64,000 nt of DNA from Parachlamydiaceae bacterium (GTDB taxonomy: Bacteria > Chlamydiota > Chlamydiia > Chlamydiales > Parachlamydiaceae): positions 1-64,000 of the forward strand of contig JANWJE010000137.1 in NCBI GenBank assembly GCA_025451995.1, read 5' to 3'. Below, one piece after another: positions 1 to 9,262 of the stretch. The notes below the pieces were generated by a model. The model was given only the letters and a program-made list of their open reading frames with translations, had not been told where the DNA came from and did no database searches. Position 1 is the first letter of the stretch, and the number at the start of each line of letters is the position of its first letter. A program made the translations under genes and the position numbers.

Positions 1-44
1 ACAATAAAACTAAGCGAAATTATAAGCAAATAAAATTTTATTTT

Positions 45-117
45 ACGGGGTAAACAAAACAAGCCATTGCTTATCTGCTAACGCAGATTGAGCAATGGCT
101 TGTTTTGTTTACCCCGT
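45..117. repeat. Long perfect intergenic hairpin
   Basis: Two perfect 27-base arms (45-71 and 91-117) surround a 19-base centre that itself contains a smaller inverted repeat (ATCTGC / GCAGAT). The stem could act as a terminator for a gene lying left of the window, or be an inserted palindromic element. No clear T-run follows, so simple intrinsic termination is not certain. Bases 118-393 hold no recognisable gene and presumably carry the bamA promoter, which I could not pinpoint. Confidence 0.75.
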
Positions 118-393
118 GAACGGTTACGTTAAAAATGGGGAGTAATATTTGACTAAAGTTTTCGTTATCAAAAAACAGGTATTGTGTTTGTTGATTTTGG
201 CTAAGATAGCGGTTTTGCTCACATTGAATTTTATTAATCATATTAATCACATTTTGTTTATTAAAACTTAAATTTTAATTATTAATAGTTTAAATTGCAA
301 TTAAAAAAAATCATTCCTTTTTTTCCCGCTTGCAAAATAGAAACCCTTTGCCTATCATCCTTTTCTATTTTTAATTTCCTAAGGCTATCTCAT

Positions 394-2751
394 ATGACTA
401 AATCGCTCGCGTTATTTTTAAGCTTTCTACTCACTTTCATCTTTCCCCTACGCCTGATTGCGCAAAATTTGCAGTATGAAAATCAACCGATTCAGGCGTT
501 TGAAATTGTCGTCCATACAAGAGCCGGTGCGGTATGTGACACAAATAATATTCTCAATCGCTTGAGAACCAAGAAAGGTGGGATTTTTTCACAATCGGAT
601 TTTGATGAAGATTTAAAGTCCTTAGCAAATGATTATGACCGGGTTGAGCCTTCGGTGATAAGCAATGAAGAACGCGTGTCGATTACAATTGACATTTGGC
701 CTAAACCAATGATTCGCACAATTCATTGGAATGGAAATCATCATATCAAAATCACCGCTTTGCAAAAAGAATTGGGAATCAATTGTTTTTCAATGTTTGA
801 AAGACATGCGTTTAATCAAGCCTTTCATAAGTTAAAAGCTTTCTATATCAAACGAGGTTTTTTTGAAGCACAGTTAGACTATCATATCGAAATTGATCAA
901 GAGACCAATGAAGTCACCATTTTCATCGATATCGTCGAAGGGCGATCCGGAAAAATTCAAGAGATTCAATTTGTCAATTTTACTGAGAAAGAAGAACGGG
1001 ATGTCCTCCATGATATGGTGACAAAGAAATTTAATATTTTCACTAGCTGGATTACGGAAACCGGTATTTATAATGAAGATGCCATCCAGCAAGATAGACT
1101 TGTCATCACAAATTATCTTCAAAACCAAGGCTACGCTGATGCTGCAGTCGAAATTTCAGTAAATGAAACCTGTAAAACAAACCGCATCATCGTTTCCATA
1201 ATGGCAAATAAAGGTCCCCTCTACACATTTGGAGAATTAAAGTTTAAGGGAAATTGCATCATCAGCAATGCAGTGATCGATCGTTTATTCCGCATTCGCA
1301 GAGGAATGCCATTTTCTATGGAGGGAATTCGCAATACAATCGAGGCGATCAATAATGCCTATGGACGTTTGGGATATATCGATTCAATTGTAGATTTTGA
1401 ACCTGAGCTTATCGAAGGATCCCCTGTTTATAATGTCAATTTTAAAATCGAAGAAGGGGAAAAATTTCGCGTAGGCTTGATTAGAGTTTTTGGGAACACC
1501 TCTACTAAAACACCCGTTATCCTCCATGAAACATTGCTCATTCCGGGAGAAATTTTTAACACAATTAAATTGAAGGCAACCGAACAACGCCTGATCAACA
1601 TGGGCTACTTTAAACATGTGAATGTGTATATTGTGAAAGGGACTGAATCCTCTCTACTCGAAGGCAATTACAGAGATGTTTACATTGAAGTTGAAGAGAC
1701 AAATACCGGGCAATTTAGCATTTTCCTAGGTTACAGTAGTGTTGAAGAACTTTTCGCCGGGATCAATATCACCGAAAAAAATTTCAATCATGAAGGGATT
1801 TACTACATGTGGCGTGATGGTCTGCGAGCTCTTAGAGGGGGCGGGGAATATTTGAATTTAAACACCCAAATAGGACAAAAAAGCAGAACCTACACTCTAT
1901 CTTGGACAAAACCCTATTTCATGGATACCAAGTGGTCCATTGGATTTGACCTATCCAAGTCGACAACTCGTTATATTTCAAAAGAATACGATTTAGACAC
2001 CACGAGTTTAGCATTACGGGCTAATTACGATTTGAATCCTTTTTTACGTTGGGGCGTACAGTACCGCTTAAAGAATGGTTTTGTCGATCTCCATCACCAT
2101 GCAAGTCGGATTGATCAATTGGAAAGAGAAGCAAATATTAATGGCTTGATCTCTGCAGTTGGCACATCCTTGTCCTATGATTCAACAAATCATCCCGTTA
2201 AGCCATCCGAGGGTTTTAGATCGCGCCTATTTCTAGAATATGCAGGCCTCGGGGGGGATCATCATTTTTTTAATGTCGGTTATATGAATAGCTATTATTA
2301 TCCCATAGGAAGCCGCTTGGTCGTGAAATATCGAGCTGACTTTCGATTCATTCAACCGCTTGGGGATACCCAGTACCGTACAATTCCATTGGATGAAAGA
2401 ATTTTCCTGGGGGGCGATTTCATGGTTCGCGGTTTTAGGCCTTACCGTCTAGGACCTCATTATCGCCATCATGATGATGTGCCAAGAGGAGGTTTATCGA
2501 TGCAGTTTTATTCAATCGAATTATCTCGCAGAATTATCAAGGATTGGGAAGTGTTTGGCTTTCTCGATGCAGGACATTTGTCAAAAGACACTTGGGAAAT
2601 TGGACCGTCGAGCGTTTCTGTGGGGTATGGATTGCGTTTCAAACTGATCGACAGCATTCCCCCGGTGACAATCGGTATGGGCTACCCGCTCAATTCCTTG
2701 CATCGCTCAGATGTGAAAAAATTCTTTTTTTCTTTCGGCGGAAACTTTTAA
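394..2751 (+). CDS. bamA: Outer membrane protein assembly factor BamA (Omp85)
   Basis: BamA is the central subunit of the outer-membrane beta-barrel assembly machine. The 785-residue protein starts with a signal peptide (MTKSLALFLSFLL..., about 24 residues), continues with a series of POTRA-type domains (about residues 25-410) and ends in a beta-barrel of the surface-antigen type. The barrel carries the family's VRGF motif (residues 678-681) and closes with a terminal Phe (SFGGNF). I chose the ATG at 394 because an AAGG lies about 10 bases upstream and the signal peptide begins there; an upstream TTG at 295 in the same frame would add 33 residues before the signal peptide. It is followed after 24 bases by skp, the usual partner order in Chlamydia and many Gram-negatives. 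The assignment is firm. Confidence 0.95.
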   Translation: MTKSLALFLSFLLTFIFPLRLIAQNLQYENQPIQAFEIVVHTRAGAVCDTNNILNRLRTKKGGIFSQSDFDEDLKSLANDYDRVEPSVISNEERVSITIDIWPKPMIRTIHWNGNHHIKITALQKELGINCFSMFERHAFNQAFHKLKAFYIKRGFFEAQLDYHIEIDQETNEVTIFIDIVEGRSGKIQEIQFVNFTEKEERDVLHDMVTKKFNIFTSWITETGIYNEDAIQQDRLVITNYLQNQGYADAAVEISVNETCKTNRIIVSIMANKGPLYTFGELKFKGNCIISNAVIDRLFRIRRGMPFSMEGIRNTIEAINNAYGRLGYIDSIVDFEPELIEGSPVYNVNFKIEEGEKFRVGLIRVFGNTSTKTPVILHETLLIPGEIFNTIKLKATEQRLINMGYFKHVNVYIVKGTESSLLEGNYRDVYIEVEETNTGQFSIFLGYSSVEELFAGINITEKNFNHEGIYYMWRDGLRALRGGGEYLNLNTQIGQKSRTYTLSWTKPYFMDTKWSIGFDLSKSTTRYISKEYDLDTTSLALRANYDLNPFLRWGVQYRLKNGFVDLHHHASRIDQLEREANINGLISAVGTSLSYDSTNHPVKPSEGFRSRLFLEYAGLGGDHHFFNVGYMNSYYYPIGSRLVVKYRADFRFIQPLGDTQYRTIPLDERIFLGGDFMVRGFRPYRLGPHYRHHDDVPRGGLSMQFYSIELSRRIIKDWEVFGFLDAGHLSKDTWEIGPSSVSVGYGLRFKLIDSIPPVTIGMGYPLNSLHRSDVKKFFFSFGGNF

Positions 2752-2775
2752 ATTGGTTTAAATGAGGAGAACTTT

Positions 2776-3390
2776 ATGAAAAAATATAGTCAATGGTTAC
2801 TTTGTCTTGGAATCTGCTTCACAGGGTCGATGGCTTATGGGCAAGCGACGCCTAATGCAAACAATGGAAACTCTACTTTATCTAATAATAGCCAAAGCTT
2901 TCGCATTGGCATTGTCAATACGAAAAAATGTCTAGAGGATTCGAAACTTGGAAAACAAGAACAAGCTAATTTTGAAAAGATGAAGCAACAGATGGAATCT
3001 GTCCTTCAAGAAAAAGAAAAAGTTCTCGAAGATATCGAATCAAAATTAAACGATGACGACTATATGGACAGCGTCTCTGATGAAGTGGCAAGCGAATTAA
3101 AAAGAAAGAAAAGAAATCTTCGCAATGAAGGAATGCAGTTGCAAAGCCAATACATGCAAACACTCCAACAAGCAAATGTGAAAATTATTCAAAAATTGAC
3201 AGATGCCATTGGAAAAGCCTCTTCTCAAGTTGCAAAAGATGCAACTAGCGGACAAACAATTGAAGTCATTTTTACCGATGAGGCATGTACTTATTTTGCC
3301 CCAAGTCTAGATGTCACAGATCGCATTGTAGCTAAAATGAATGCCATCTTTGATAGTGAACAAAAAGACAACTCTTCAAAATCGCAATAA
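2776..3390 (+). CDS. skp: Periplasmic chaperone Skp/OmpH family
   Basis: A 204-residue protein with a signal peptide (MKKYSQWLLCLGICFTGSMA) and a long, highly charged alpha-helical middle (about residues 50-150, rich in K, E and Q) typical of the coiled-coil arms of Skp/OmpH. Family members hold unfolded outer-membrane proteins in the periplasm and pass them to the BamA machine, which fits its place 24 bases after bamA and before lpxD. A strong ribosome-binding site (AGGAG, 2764-2768) precedes the ATG by a normal distance. The length is slightly above the usual 160-175 residues because of an Asn/Ser-rich linker after the signal peptide and a polar tail. bamA and skp are probably cotranscribed. 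Confidence 0.88.
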   Translation: MKKYSQWLLCLGICFTGSMAYGQATPNANNGNSTLSNNSQSFRIGIVNTKKCLEDSKLGKQEQANFEKMKQQMESVLQEKEKVLEDIESKLNDDDYMDSVSDEVASELKRKKRNLRNEGMQLQSQYMQTLQQANVKIIQKLTDAIGKASSQVAKDATSGQTIEVIFTDEACTYFAPSLDVTDRIVAKMNAIFDSEQKDNSSKSQ

Positions 3391-3399
3391 ATAAATAAT

Positions 3400-3467
3400 G
3401 CCTCTTTTTAACTCGATTTTGTACAATACATTCAAAAATTGTACAAAGTCGAGTTTAATAAGGAGGC
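3400..3467 (+). promoter_or_regulatory. Hairpin sequestering the lpxD ribosome-binding site
   Basis: Arms 3410-3427 and 3438-3455 pair over 18 bases with a single G-U/mismatch position and a 10-base loop (3428-3437). Just outside, GCCTC (3400-3404) can pair with GAGGC (3463-3467), which includes most of the AGGAGG Shine-Dalgarno sequence of lpxD (3461-3466). In RNA the ribosome-binding site would sit inside the stem. It could dampen lpxD translation relative to bamA-skp, or act as an attenuator. The structure is read directly; the regulatory role is inferred. Confidence 0.6.
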
Positions 3468-3481
3468 ATTCATCCATTTCT

Positions 3482-4516
3482 ATGTCAAAAAAAAACATTT
3501 CTCTTCTTGAATTAGCTTCCCTTACAAAGAGCCGGCTTGTTGGTCATCCGGACCATCTCATCAATAATGTGTCTGATTTAAAAACAGCCACTGAACACGA
3601 TGTCTCCTTTCTTTCCAATCTTCGCTATCAACACGCTTTGAAGGAAACCCGCGCCGGGGTGATTTTTGTCGATGCGACGATTCAACTGATTGAGGGAAAA
3701 AATTATTTAATTTCCGAATCCCCCTCTAACGCTTTCCAACAGGTGGTTGAATTTCTTTTTCCACCGAGACAATCTCCCTCGGGATTTAAAGGGATCCATC
3801 CCACGGCCGTCATTCATGAAACAGCCATCTTGGCAAAAGGAGTGACCATTGGTCCTCATGCCGTCATCGATGAAGGGGTAAGGATTGAGGAAGGGACATT
3901 TATTGGGGCAGGGGTATATATAGGTCCCAATAGTGCAGTTGGGCAATCATGCCTCATTTATCCTAATGTCACGATTCGAGAAGATAGCCAAATTGGCAAT
4001 CGGGTGATCATCCAACCGGGCGCTGTGATTGGCTCATGCGGTTTTGGATATTTGACCGATCATGAGGGAAAACATCAAAAACTCAATCAAGTGGGCAATG
4101 TTATCATTGAAGATGATGTCGAAATTGGAGCTAATACGACAATTGATCGCGCGCGGTTTAAATATACAAAAATAAAAAAGGGTTCGAAAATTGACAATCT
4201 TGTGCAATTAGGCCATGGTGTTGAAATTGGCGAGCACAATATTATCGTGGCGCAAACGGGAATTGCGGGATCCACCAGCACCGGACGCTATGTTGTTTTA
4301 GCAGGTCAAGTGGCCGTTGCCGGACACCTTCATTTGGAGGATGGAGTGACAGTTGCCGGCAAAAGCGGCATCACAAAATCTCTTCCTTCAGGAAAATATG
4401 GGGGAATACCAGCTATTCCAATCGATCAGTACAATCGCAATCAAGTCTTCTTAAGAAAAATCGAACATTTTGTTGAACAGCTAAAAAAACTATCCGAGCA
4501 GATACACCGTTGCTAA
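3482..4516 (+). CDS. lpxD: UDP-3-O-acylglucosamine N-acyltransferase LpxD
   Basis: LpxD adds the second acyl chain to UDP-3-O-acylglucosamine in lipid A biosynthesis. The protein has an N-terminal substrate-binding domain (about residues 1-100) and a left-handed beta-helix of hexapeptide repeats (about 105-305, many I/V-G-x-x-x-x units), with the expected catalytic-type His245 in VQLGHGVEIG, then a helical C-terminus. From the ATG at 3482 it is 344 residues, normal for the family. An in-frame ATG at 3398 would add 28 residues but lacks a ribosome-binding site and its codons lie inside the hairpin. AGGAGG at 3461-3466 is a rather distant 15 bases from the chosen start. Its stop overlaps by four bases the end of the convergent minus-strand gene. 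Confidence 0.94.
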   Translation: MSKKNISLLELASLTKSRLVGHPDHLINNVSDLKTATEHDVSFLSNLRYQHALKETRAGVIFVDATIQLIEGKNYLISESPSNAFQQVVEFLFPPRQSPSGFKGIHPTAVIHETAILAKGVTIGPHAVIDEGVRIEEGTFIGAGVYIGPNSAVGQSCLIYPNVTIREDSQIGNRVIIQPGAVIGSCGFGYLTDHEGKHQKLNQVGNVIIEDDVEIGANTTIDRARFKYTKIKKGSKIDNLVQLGHGVEIGEHNIIVAQTGIAGSTSTGRYVVLAGQVAVAGHLHLEDGVTVAGKSGITKSLPSGKYGGIPAIPIDQYNRNQVFLRKIEHFVEQLKKLSEQIHRC

Positions 4517-6207
4517 GTAGATTTAAATAATTTCATAATTTTATCAAAACCCACTGTGCAAAATTCTTCTACTTTAATAATGTAATTTGGATCATCAGGA
4601 GACGGAAGTGTAAGCACATCACAATCGATTAGAAACTTCAAAGCTAATTTTGAAGCTTCTTCAAAATCCTTTTGGTGTAGATGATAGTGGCTATTCCATC
4701 CCATAATCCCTTTATGTGGATTCAATGTTTCTATAAACTCCAAAGAGCGTTCGGCTTCCGGCAAGTTAAAAAATGCCCCCTTCTGTTTCTTTTCAAGTGC
4801 ATGAAGTGCTAATCCATAAATAAATCGCGCATGTTCTTCACGATTAACGCCCAAAGTGCCTGAAAAATATTTATAAATCCATTTGGCTATTCTATGAGCG
4901 GGAACTGTTCCCTGAATGCCAAAGCCTAGCGCAGCCGTTATCAATCCTGCAGCCGGCCCATAGCCACTTGGACCTGTAGCCGCCATTGTAAGAGCCCCGC
5001 CCATCTCTGTTAACCCCCCGGTAATTGTTACTCCAATTTTTTTGGCTCGAGCATCTAATTTTCCATCAACATAATCCATCGATTTAGCCAGTAAAATTAA
5101 AAAAGGGCTTCCTGAGGACTTTCTAGCCTTTTCATAACAATCTTTAAAATTTGTGCTAAAATCTTCTAAATTTTTAGTGACCTTTCCACTCTTGAGAATC
5201 TCCTTTTTTATTTCTCTGGCTGAAGATTGATGGTTTCTAGCCATCCTTAGTTTTTGAGCATCAAGAGCGATAAAGATTAATAACACAGGAATTATTGCAG
5301 CAGGTACAAATAATTGTGCACCCTCTAGAGCCTGGTGGGTTTCTTCAAGTTGATGAACGATTTTCTCGGCTATAAAAAGGATGCTATCAGCAAAGTTTTC
5401 CCTCATTTCATTGACATTAGTCATCAACTCTTTCCGTCTATGCTCAGCAGTAATTGTGGGATCGATGAATTTCACCCCAATGCCTCTTTCCAAATTCATC
5501 CCTTTTTTCTTTTCTCGCACAAGTTTAATCACTTCATTTAGTTCTTCAGGTGATAATAATGCAAAGTTTGGCAATTCATTTACGCTAGCACCGATAGCTT
5601 CCATTACAGATTCTTGTTCTACCTGGCTTAGATGATTCATTTTTTCTAAGTCAGATGGAGTTAATCCATACTTTGCTAACATAGCCTCAAATCTTTCGCT
5701 GTCTGTCTCTTCTTCTATCAATTCATCGAAGCTAATAAAAGAAACTTCATGTGTTAGTTTAATTGTGTCTGGACCCCCTTCTAATTTCCTAGAATGAATA
5801 TCCATTCCTCTTTCCTCAATAATTGGGTGCAAAATATTTTCATTTGAATATAAATAGTTAGGGGAAAGAAAGTTTTGATTCTCATTGTCATCGCAACCAT
5901 CCACTGAGTACTCATGGTCTTCTAATGATTTATTAGACTCACCGAGTGATAGAGATTCATTTGTTGTATCATCATCCGATTCACTATCAGAACCCTTATA
6001 GAAAAGTTGTCTTTTAAGTGTAAATCTCTCTTTGTTTTGGCCTACCAGTGTGGGTATTTCGCCATGGGGTGTAGTGGAATTTTCTAATATTTTCTGAGGA
6101 ATGTTCGATAATTTTTCATCAAGATCATTAGATGATTTACGATGGATATTATGGTGTTCAAAATGTGTATTTCCTGGTTGTATATGATCTAAATTTTTAA
6201 GATCCAT
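4513..6207 (-). CDS. Unknown membrane-associated protein, paralog A
   Basis: No function is recognised. The 564-residue protein has a polar, acidic N-terminal half with Ser/Asp-rich stretches, then a conserved C-terminal half with a hydrophobic segment (LFVPAAIIPVLLIFIALDA) and a Gly/Ala-rich hydrophobic segment (around MGGALTMAATGPSGYGPAAG), so membrane attachment is likely. The C-terminal half matches the next gene closely (both contain NEMRENF, EHARF.YGLALHALE, EEASKL and EFCTVG followed by IM), so the two are tandem duplicates. Both also share FTLKRQ in the N-terminal half. I chose the ATG at 6207; an upstream in-frame start at 6306 would overlap the preceding gene. It ends tail to tail with lpxD. 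It could be a secreted membrane effector, but nothing in the sequence proves that. Confidence 0.8.
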   Translation of the reverse strand: MDLKNLDHIQPGNTHFEHHNIHRKSSNDLDEKLSNIPQKILENSTTPHGEIPTLVGQNKERFTLKRQLFYKGSDSESDDDTTNESLSLGESNKSLEDHEYSVDGCDDNENQNFLSPNYLYSNENILHPIIEERGMDIHSRKLEGGPDTIKLTHEVSFISFDELIEEETDSERFEAMLAKYGLTPSDLEKMNHLSQVEQESVMEAIGASVNELPNFALLSPEELNEVIKLVREKKKGMNLERGIGVKFIDPTITAEHRRKELMTNVNEMRENFADSILFIAEKIVHQLEETHQALEGAQLFVPAAIIPVLLIFIALDAQKLRMARNHQSSAREIKKEILKSGKVTKNLEDFSTNFKDCYEKARKSSGSPFLILLAKSMDYVDGKLDARAKKIGVTITGGLTEMGGALTMAATGPSGYGPAAGLITAALGFGIQGTVPAHRIAKWIYKYFSGTLGVNREEHARFIYGLALHALEKKQKGAFFNLPEAERSLEFIETLNPHKGIMGWNSHYHLHQKDFEEASKLALKFLIDCDVLTLPSPDDPNYIIKVEEFCTVGFDKIMKLFKST

Positions 6208-6233
6208 AATAGACCAAATTAAACTCGAGTTTA

Positions 6234-6259
6234 AGAACCTGTTCAGAATCTCAGGTTCT
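6234..6259. repeat. Short inverted repeat with dispersed motif
   Basis: AGAACCT (6234-6240) pairs with AGGTTCT (6253-6259) in the 50-base gap between the two paralogs. The left part, AAGAACCTGTTCAGAATCT, recurs almost unchanged at 12578-12597 between the symporter and pdhA, so it belongs to a small dispersed repeat. Confidence 0.5.
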
Positions 6260-8024
6260 AAGTTGATTTCATAAAATTCATTATTTTTTCTAAACCAACG
6301 GTGCAAAATTCATGTACCTTGATCCTATATTGTGGATCATCTTCAGGAGGGAGTACCAAGACTTTCGAATCGATCAAAAATTGCAATACCAATTTTGAAG
6401 CTTCTTCAAATTCAGGTTTTTCTGTATGAATGTGGATGTTATGCAATCCGTAGACATGTTTTAAAGGGTTTAATCCTTCTATGAATTTCAGAGTTTTTTC
6501 TGCCTCGGGCAAATTGAATAAGGCTTTACAATTCGCTTCAAGAGCATATAAGGCCAATCCATAGAGAAAACGGGCATGCTTTTCACGATTGACCCCCTTT
6601 GTTCCTTGGAAAATTTTATATGCACATTTACCGATCCGGAAAACAAGGGGCAATCCTTGAATGGTAAAACCGGTCGCTGTTATGCCGCCTGCAGGAACTG
6701 CACCATAACCGGTAGGGGCTAAGGCCATCATTGCCAATGCACCCCCTATCTCAATTAAACCACCCATAAGTGTTATATCGAGTTTTATTGCCTTTGATTC
6801 AAATTTATTATCAATGTACTTCATTGTTTTAGCAAGCATCGCTAAAGTGGGAGACCGACTTTTGCGCGTTTTTTTTAAACAATCTTCAAAATTTGTACTT
6901 AGATTGTCTAAAGAAAGATTTTTATCTAAATTTTTGCTTTCTGCTATTGTGGACTGAATGGTTTTTGCTAAGAATTGATTGCTTCTAGTATTGCGCAATT
7001 TTAGAGCATCTAGACCCATAAAAACGATTAAAGCAGGAATAATTGCCGCCGGGACAAAGAGTTTTGCACCTTCTAGAGCACCCTGACTTTCTCCAAGAGC
7101 ATGAATCACTTTTTCAGCGATAAAAAGAGCCGTATCCCCAAAATTTTCTCTCATTTCGTTTGCATTTTGTGAAACCACGCAAGTTCTATGTTCTAGAGTA
7201 ATCGTCGGTGTTACGAATTCACGCTGTGCATTTTGCCTCTGAAGCGGTTCTTTAGCCCCTCTTTTCTTTCGTATAAACTTGATGATGATATCCTTATCTT
7301 CTTCAGACATCCCCACCTTATCTAAGTCAGCAACGATTTGTTCACATTTTCCAGTGAGGTCTTCGATGACATCATCCGTACTCACTGTGTTTACTGAAAT
7401 ATCCAAATCAGCAATGAAATCGCTTTCATCATGATTGCTTTCTTTATCCTGTTTTTCCTCAGCAAGAATGAGGTAATTATTTTTAATTCTTTCAATTTCT
7501 AAATCGTTATCACTAAGATTACCATGATCAAAGACCTCGACATGCGATTGTCTTTTAAGAGTAAATCTTTCCTCCCTTGGAGGAGTATAATTCTCATTAT
7601 CTTCAAGGATATAATCGCGGGAAGCTGTAAATTCCTTTAAAGTATTTGATGCTTGATCTAAAACAGAAAGACTTTCTTCAGATAAAGAACCCTCATCGAC
7701 CTCGACTGTAGCTTCCAATCGGGATATTTCGTCATTAGACGTGTTCGTTATCGATTTGTCAGTTGTTCCCTCCCCGCTATCTTCAGAATCTGCAGAGGAA
7801 GAACTGAGTAAATTGTGATATTTTTTTTCAACTTCAGGTAACAATGTTAATTTTTTTTCATTTAAGTTTTTTAGCGTAACGTGCTCATTTTTATTTTTTT
7901 CTTTCAATATTTTTTGAGCTTTTTTCGTGGAAGGTCGTGCAGGAGTGGAATGTTTGGTTTTTTTAATGGATTCAAATTTTGAAATTTCAGGATCTATAGG
8001 TCCTAAAGAATTAATACTTGTCAT
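6258..8024 (-). CDS. Unknown membrane-associated protein, paralog B
   Basis: A 588-residue protein of unknown function, the upstream tandem copy of the gene at 4513-6207. The first 270 residues are Lys/Glu/Ser-rich and probably disordered. The C-terminal 300 residues hold the conserved block: NEMRENFGDTALFIAEKV, the hydrophobic segment LFVPAAIIPALIVFMGLDA, a Gly/Ala-rich hydrophobic segment, and the ending EFCTVGLEKIM. FTLKRQ occurs near residue 155, as in the paralog. The ATG at 8024 has only a weak ribosome-binding site. The copies are similar in the C-terminal half and diverged in the N-terminal half, suggesting an old duplication with a constrained membrane or core region and a fast-changing exposed part. 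Confidence 0.82.
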   Translation of the reverse strand: MTSINSLGPIDPEISKFESIKKTKHSTPARPSTKKAQKILKEKNKNEHVTLKNLNEKKLTLLPEVEKKYHNLLSSSSADSEDSGEGTTDKSITNTSNDEISRLEATVEVDEGSLSEESLSVLDQASNTLKEFTASRDYILEDNENYTPPREERFTLKRQSHVEVFDHGNLSDNDLEIERIKNNYLILAEEKQDKESNHDESDFIADLDISVNTVSTDDVIEDLTGKCEQIVADLDKVGMSEEDKDIIIKFIRKKRGAKEPLQRQNAQREFVTPTITLEHRTCVVSQNANEMRENFGDTALFIAEKVIHALGESQGALEGAKLFVPAAIIPALIVFMGLDALKLRNTRSNQFLAKTIQSTIAESKNLDKNLSLDNLSTNFEDCLKKTRKSRSPTLAMLAKTMKYIDNKFESKAIKLDITLMGGLIEIGGALAMMALAPTGYGAVPAGGITATGFTIQGLPLVFRIGKCAYKIFQGTKGVNREKHARFLYGLALYALEANCKALFNLPEAEKTLKFIEGLNPLKHVYGLHNIHIHTEKPEFEEASKLVLQFLIDSKVLVLPPEDDPQYRIKVHEFCTVGLEKIMNFMKST

Positions 8025-8138
8025 ATTAATTAACCTAAATTAATTAACCTTTCATTATCAATTCTAGTAATTAAATAATTAATTATTATTAATATTCAGT
8101 AAATTTTTACTTAACTCGTAAACTCGGGTTAAGGTTGA

Positions 8139-8243
8139 GGTGTAAAATTAGATGCTGGGTTTCGCTTAGACTTGGTTGTTGAAGAGCAGATGATTGTTGA
8201 AATCAAGGCCGTTAGAGATCTGCTATCAGGGGCCTTTAGATAA
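8139..8243 (+). pseudogene. Remnant of a GxxExxY-family gene
   Basis: Read on the + strand from about 8139, one frame gives about 30 residues containing [20 protein letters not shown] and ending at a stop near 8241-8243. This matches the conserved core of the GxxExxY protein family (pattern of Gly-x-Arg-x-Asp, then VE, then I-V-E-[LI]-K-A/S-V), usually about 125 residues. A stop lies just upstream (8136-8138), no start or N-terminal half is present, and the 3' end runs into the converging gene at 8226. It is a decayed fragment. The identification rests on remembered family consensus. Confidence 0.6.
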
Positions 8244-9182
8244 GCCTTTATTAACTTTTATTTCTTTAGCTGAAGAATTATATACTTCGTTCAGTCTTTT
8301 TTTTAAGTAATGTTCGTATTCTTTCTGTTTTGAAGAGATTTCTGAAGAAACTTTTATCAAAAAGATAAAAGAAATCAATGAAACCGCCGTGGCACAACAG
8401 CTAATTAGGTAATATTCAAAAATCTTCCCCGCTACAGCAGTGATGACTCCACAATAAAATGTCATGCGTACACGAGAAGTAAATGATTCATTTTTTACTC
8501 GCTCTTTTATCAAAAGATCAGCGCTTTTAAAAATCGTCTCTATCTTTTCATCAAATAGAAGATCATAATTTACTTTAAATTTGTTCCAGTTTTTCCAATC
8601 ATCTTTTAAGATCGAACCGATCTCATGCGTCGTTTTCTCGTTAATTTTCCATCCAAACAAACAATGAGTGATACTGTCCATGATCTTGGACATAGCCTGC
8701 TTCATGTTAAAATTATGAATGAGCTCATCATCTAATAAAGAAGCGTCACTATAAAGGGGATTAGAGGAAATTGAATATCGTCTTTTCTTAGGTGATAATC
8801 CAATCGCCTTTTGGAAATCTTTTCGATTGATCCGATCAGCTAATTCATAGAGGTCTACAAACATCTTTAGAGTGAAATTCTCAACTTCATCCGGTTCTTT
8901 TTTGCTTTTTAATGAAGTCTCAGTCTTAACGTCCTCGTCTGAAACACCTCTTTGATATTTTGAATATTTGGATGAAAGTGGAATATCCATTTTATTCCCG
9001 CTACCTTTGAGTAAAAAATGGTCTCCTGTGGGGATCTTTTCATCCATCTTAGAGGATAGAGCTAATGGCTGCGAAAAAATTTTTACATCTGGAACATAAT
9101 CACTCTCGAACGAGCTGCATTCATGACCCAAAACTCCCGCATTATTATAAAAAGATGGTGAAATAGACTTATCAACGTTCAT
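8226..9182 (-). CDS. Unknown protein with C-terminal membrane hairpin
   Basis: No family is recognised. The 318-residue protein is polar for the first 235 residues and then has two closely spaced hydrophobic stretches ([19 protein letters not shown] and [17 protein letters not shown]), followed by a charged tail, an arrangement seen in many chlamydial membrane-inserted proteins. A segment near residue 105 reads VENFTLKMF, faintly like the FTLKRQ of the two downstream paralogs, and the three genes run in the same direction. I chose the ATG at 9182; a TTG three codons upstream is also possible. It begins 80 bases after the pdhC stop on the same strand. Confidence 0.75.
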   Translation of the reverse strand: MNVDKSISPSFYNNAGVLGHECSSFESDYVPDVKIFSQPLALSSKMDEKIPTGDHFLLKGSGNKMDIPLSSKYSKYQRGVSDEDVKTETSLKSKKEPDEVENFTLKMFVDLYELADRINRKDFQKAIGLSPKKRRYSISSNPLYSDASLLDDELIHNFNMKQAMSKIMDSITHCLFGWKINEKTTHEIGSILKDDWKNWNKFKVNYDLLFDEKIETIFKSADLLIKERVKNESFTSRVRMTFYCGVITAVAGKIFEYYLISCCATAVSLISFIFLIKVSSEISSKQKEYEHYLKKRLNEVYNSSAKEIKVNKGLSKGP

Positions 9183-9262
9183 ATTATCCAATTTGTTTTA
9201 CAAAATTGTAAAAAACTTTAATTAATAATCGATAAAATAAATATTAAGAATATTTAAAAAAA

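Noticed and set aside
295-393. Longer bamA start at TTG 295
   Set aside because: It would put 33 residues in front of a normal signal peptide; the ATG at 394 has a suitable ribosome-binding site.
2544-2765. Second + strand frame inside the end of bamA
   Set aside because: It overlaps the conserved barrel end of bamA in another frame and shows no family features.
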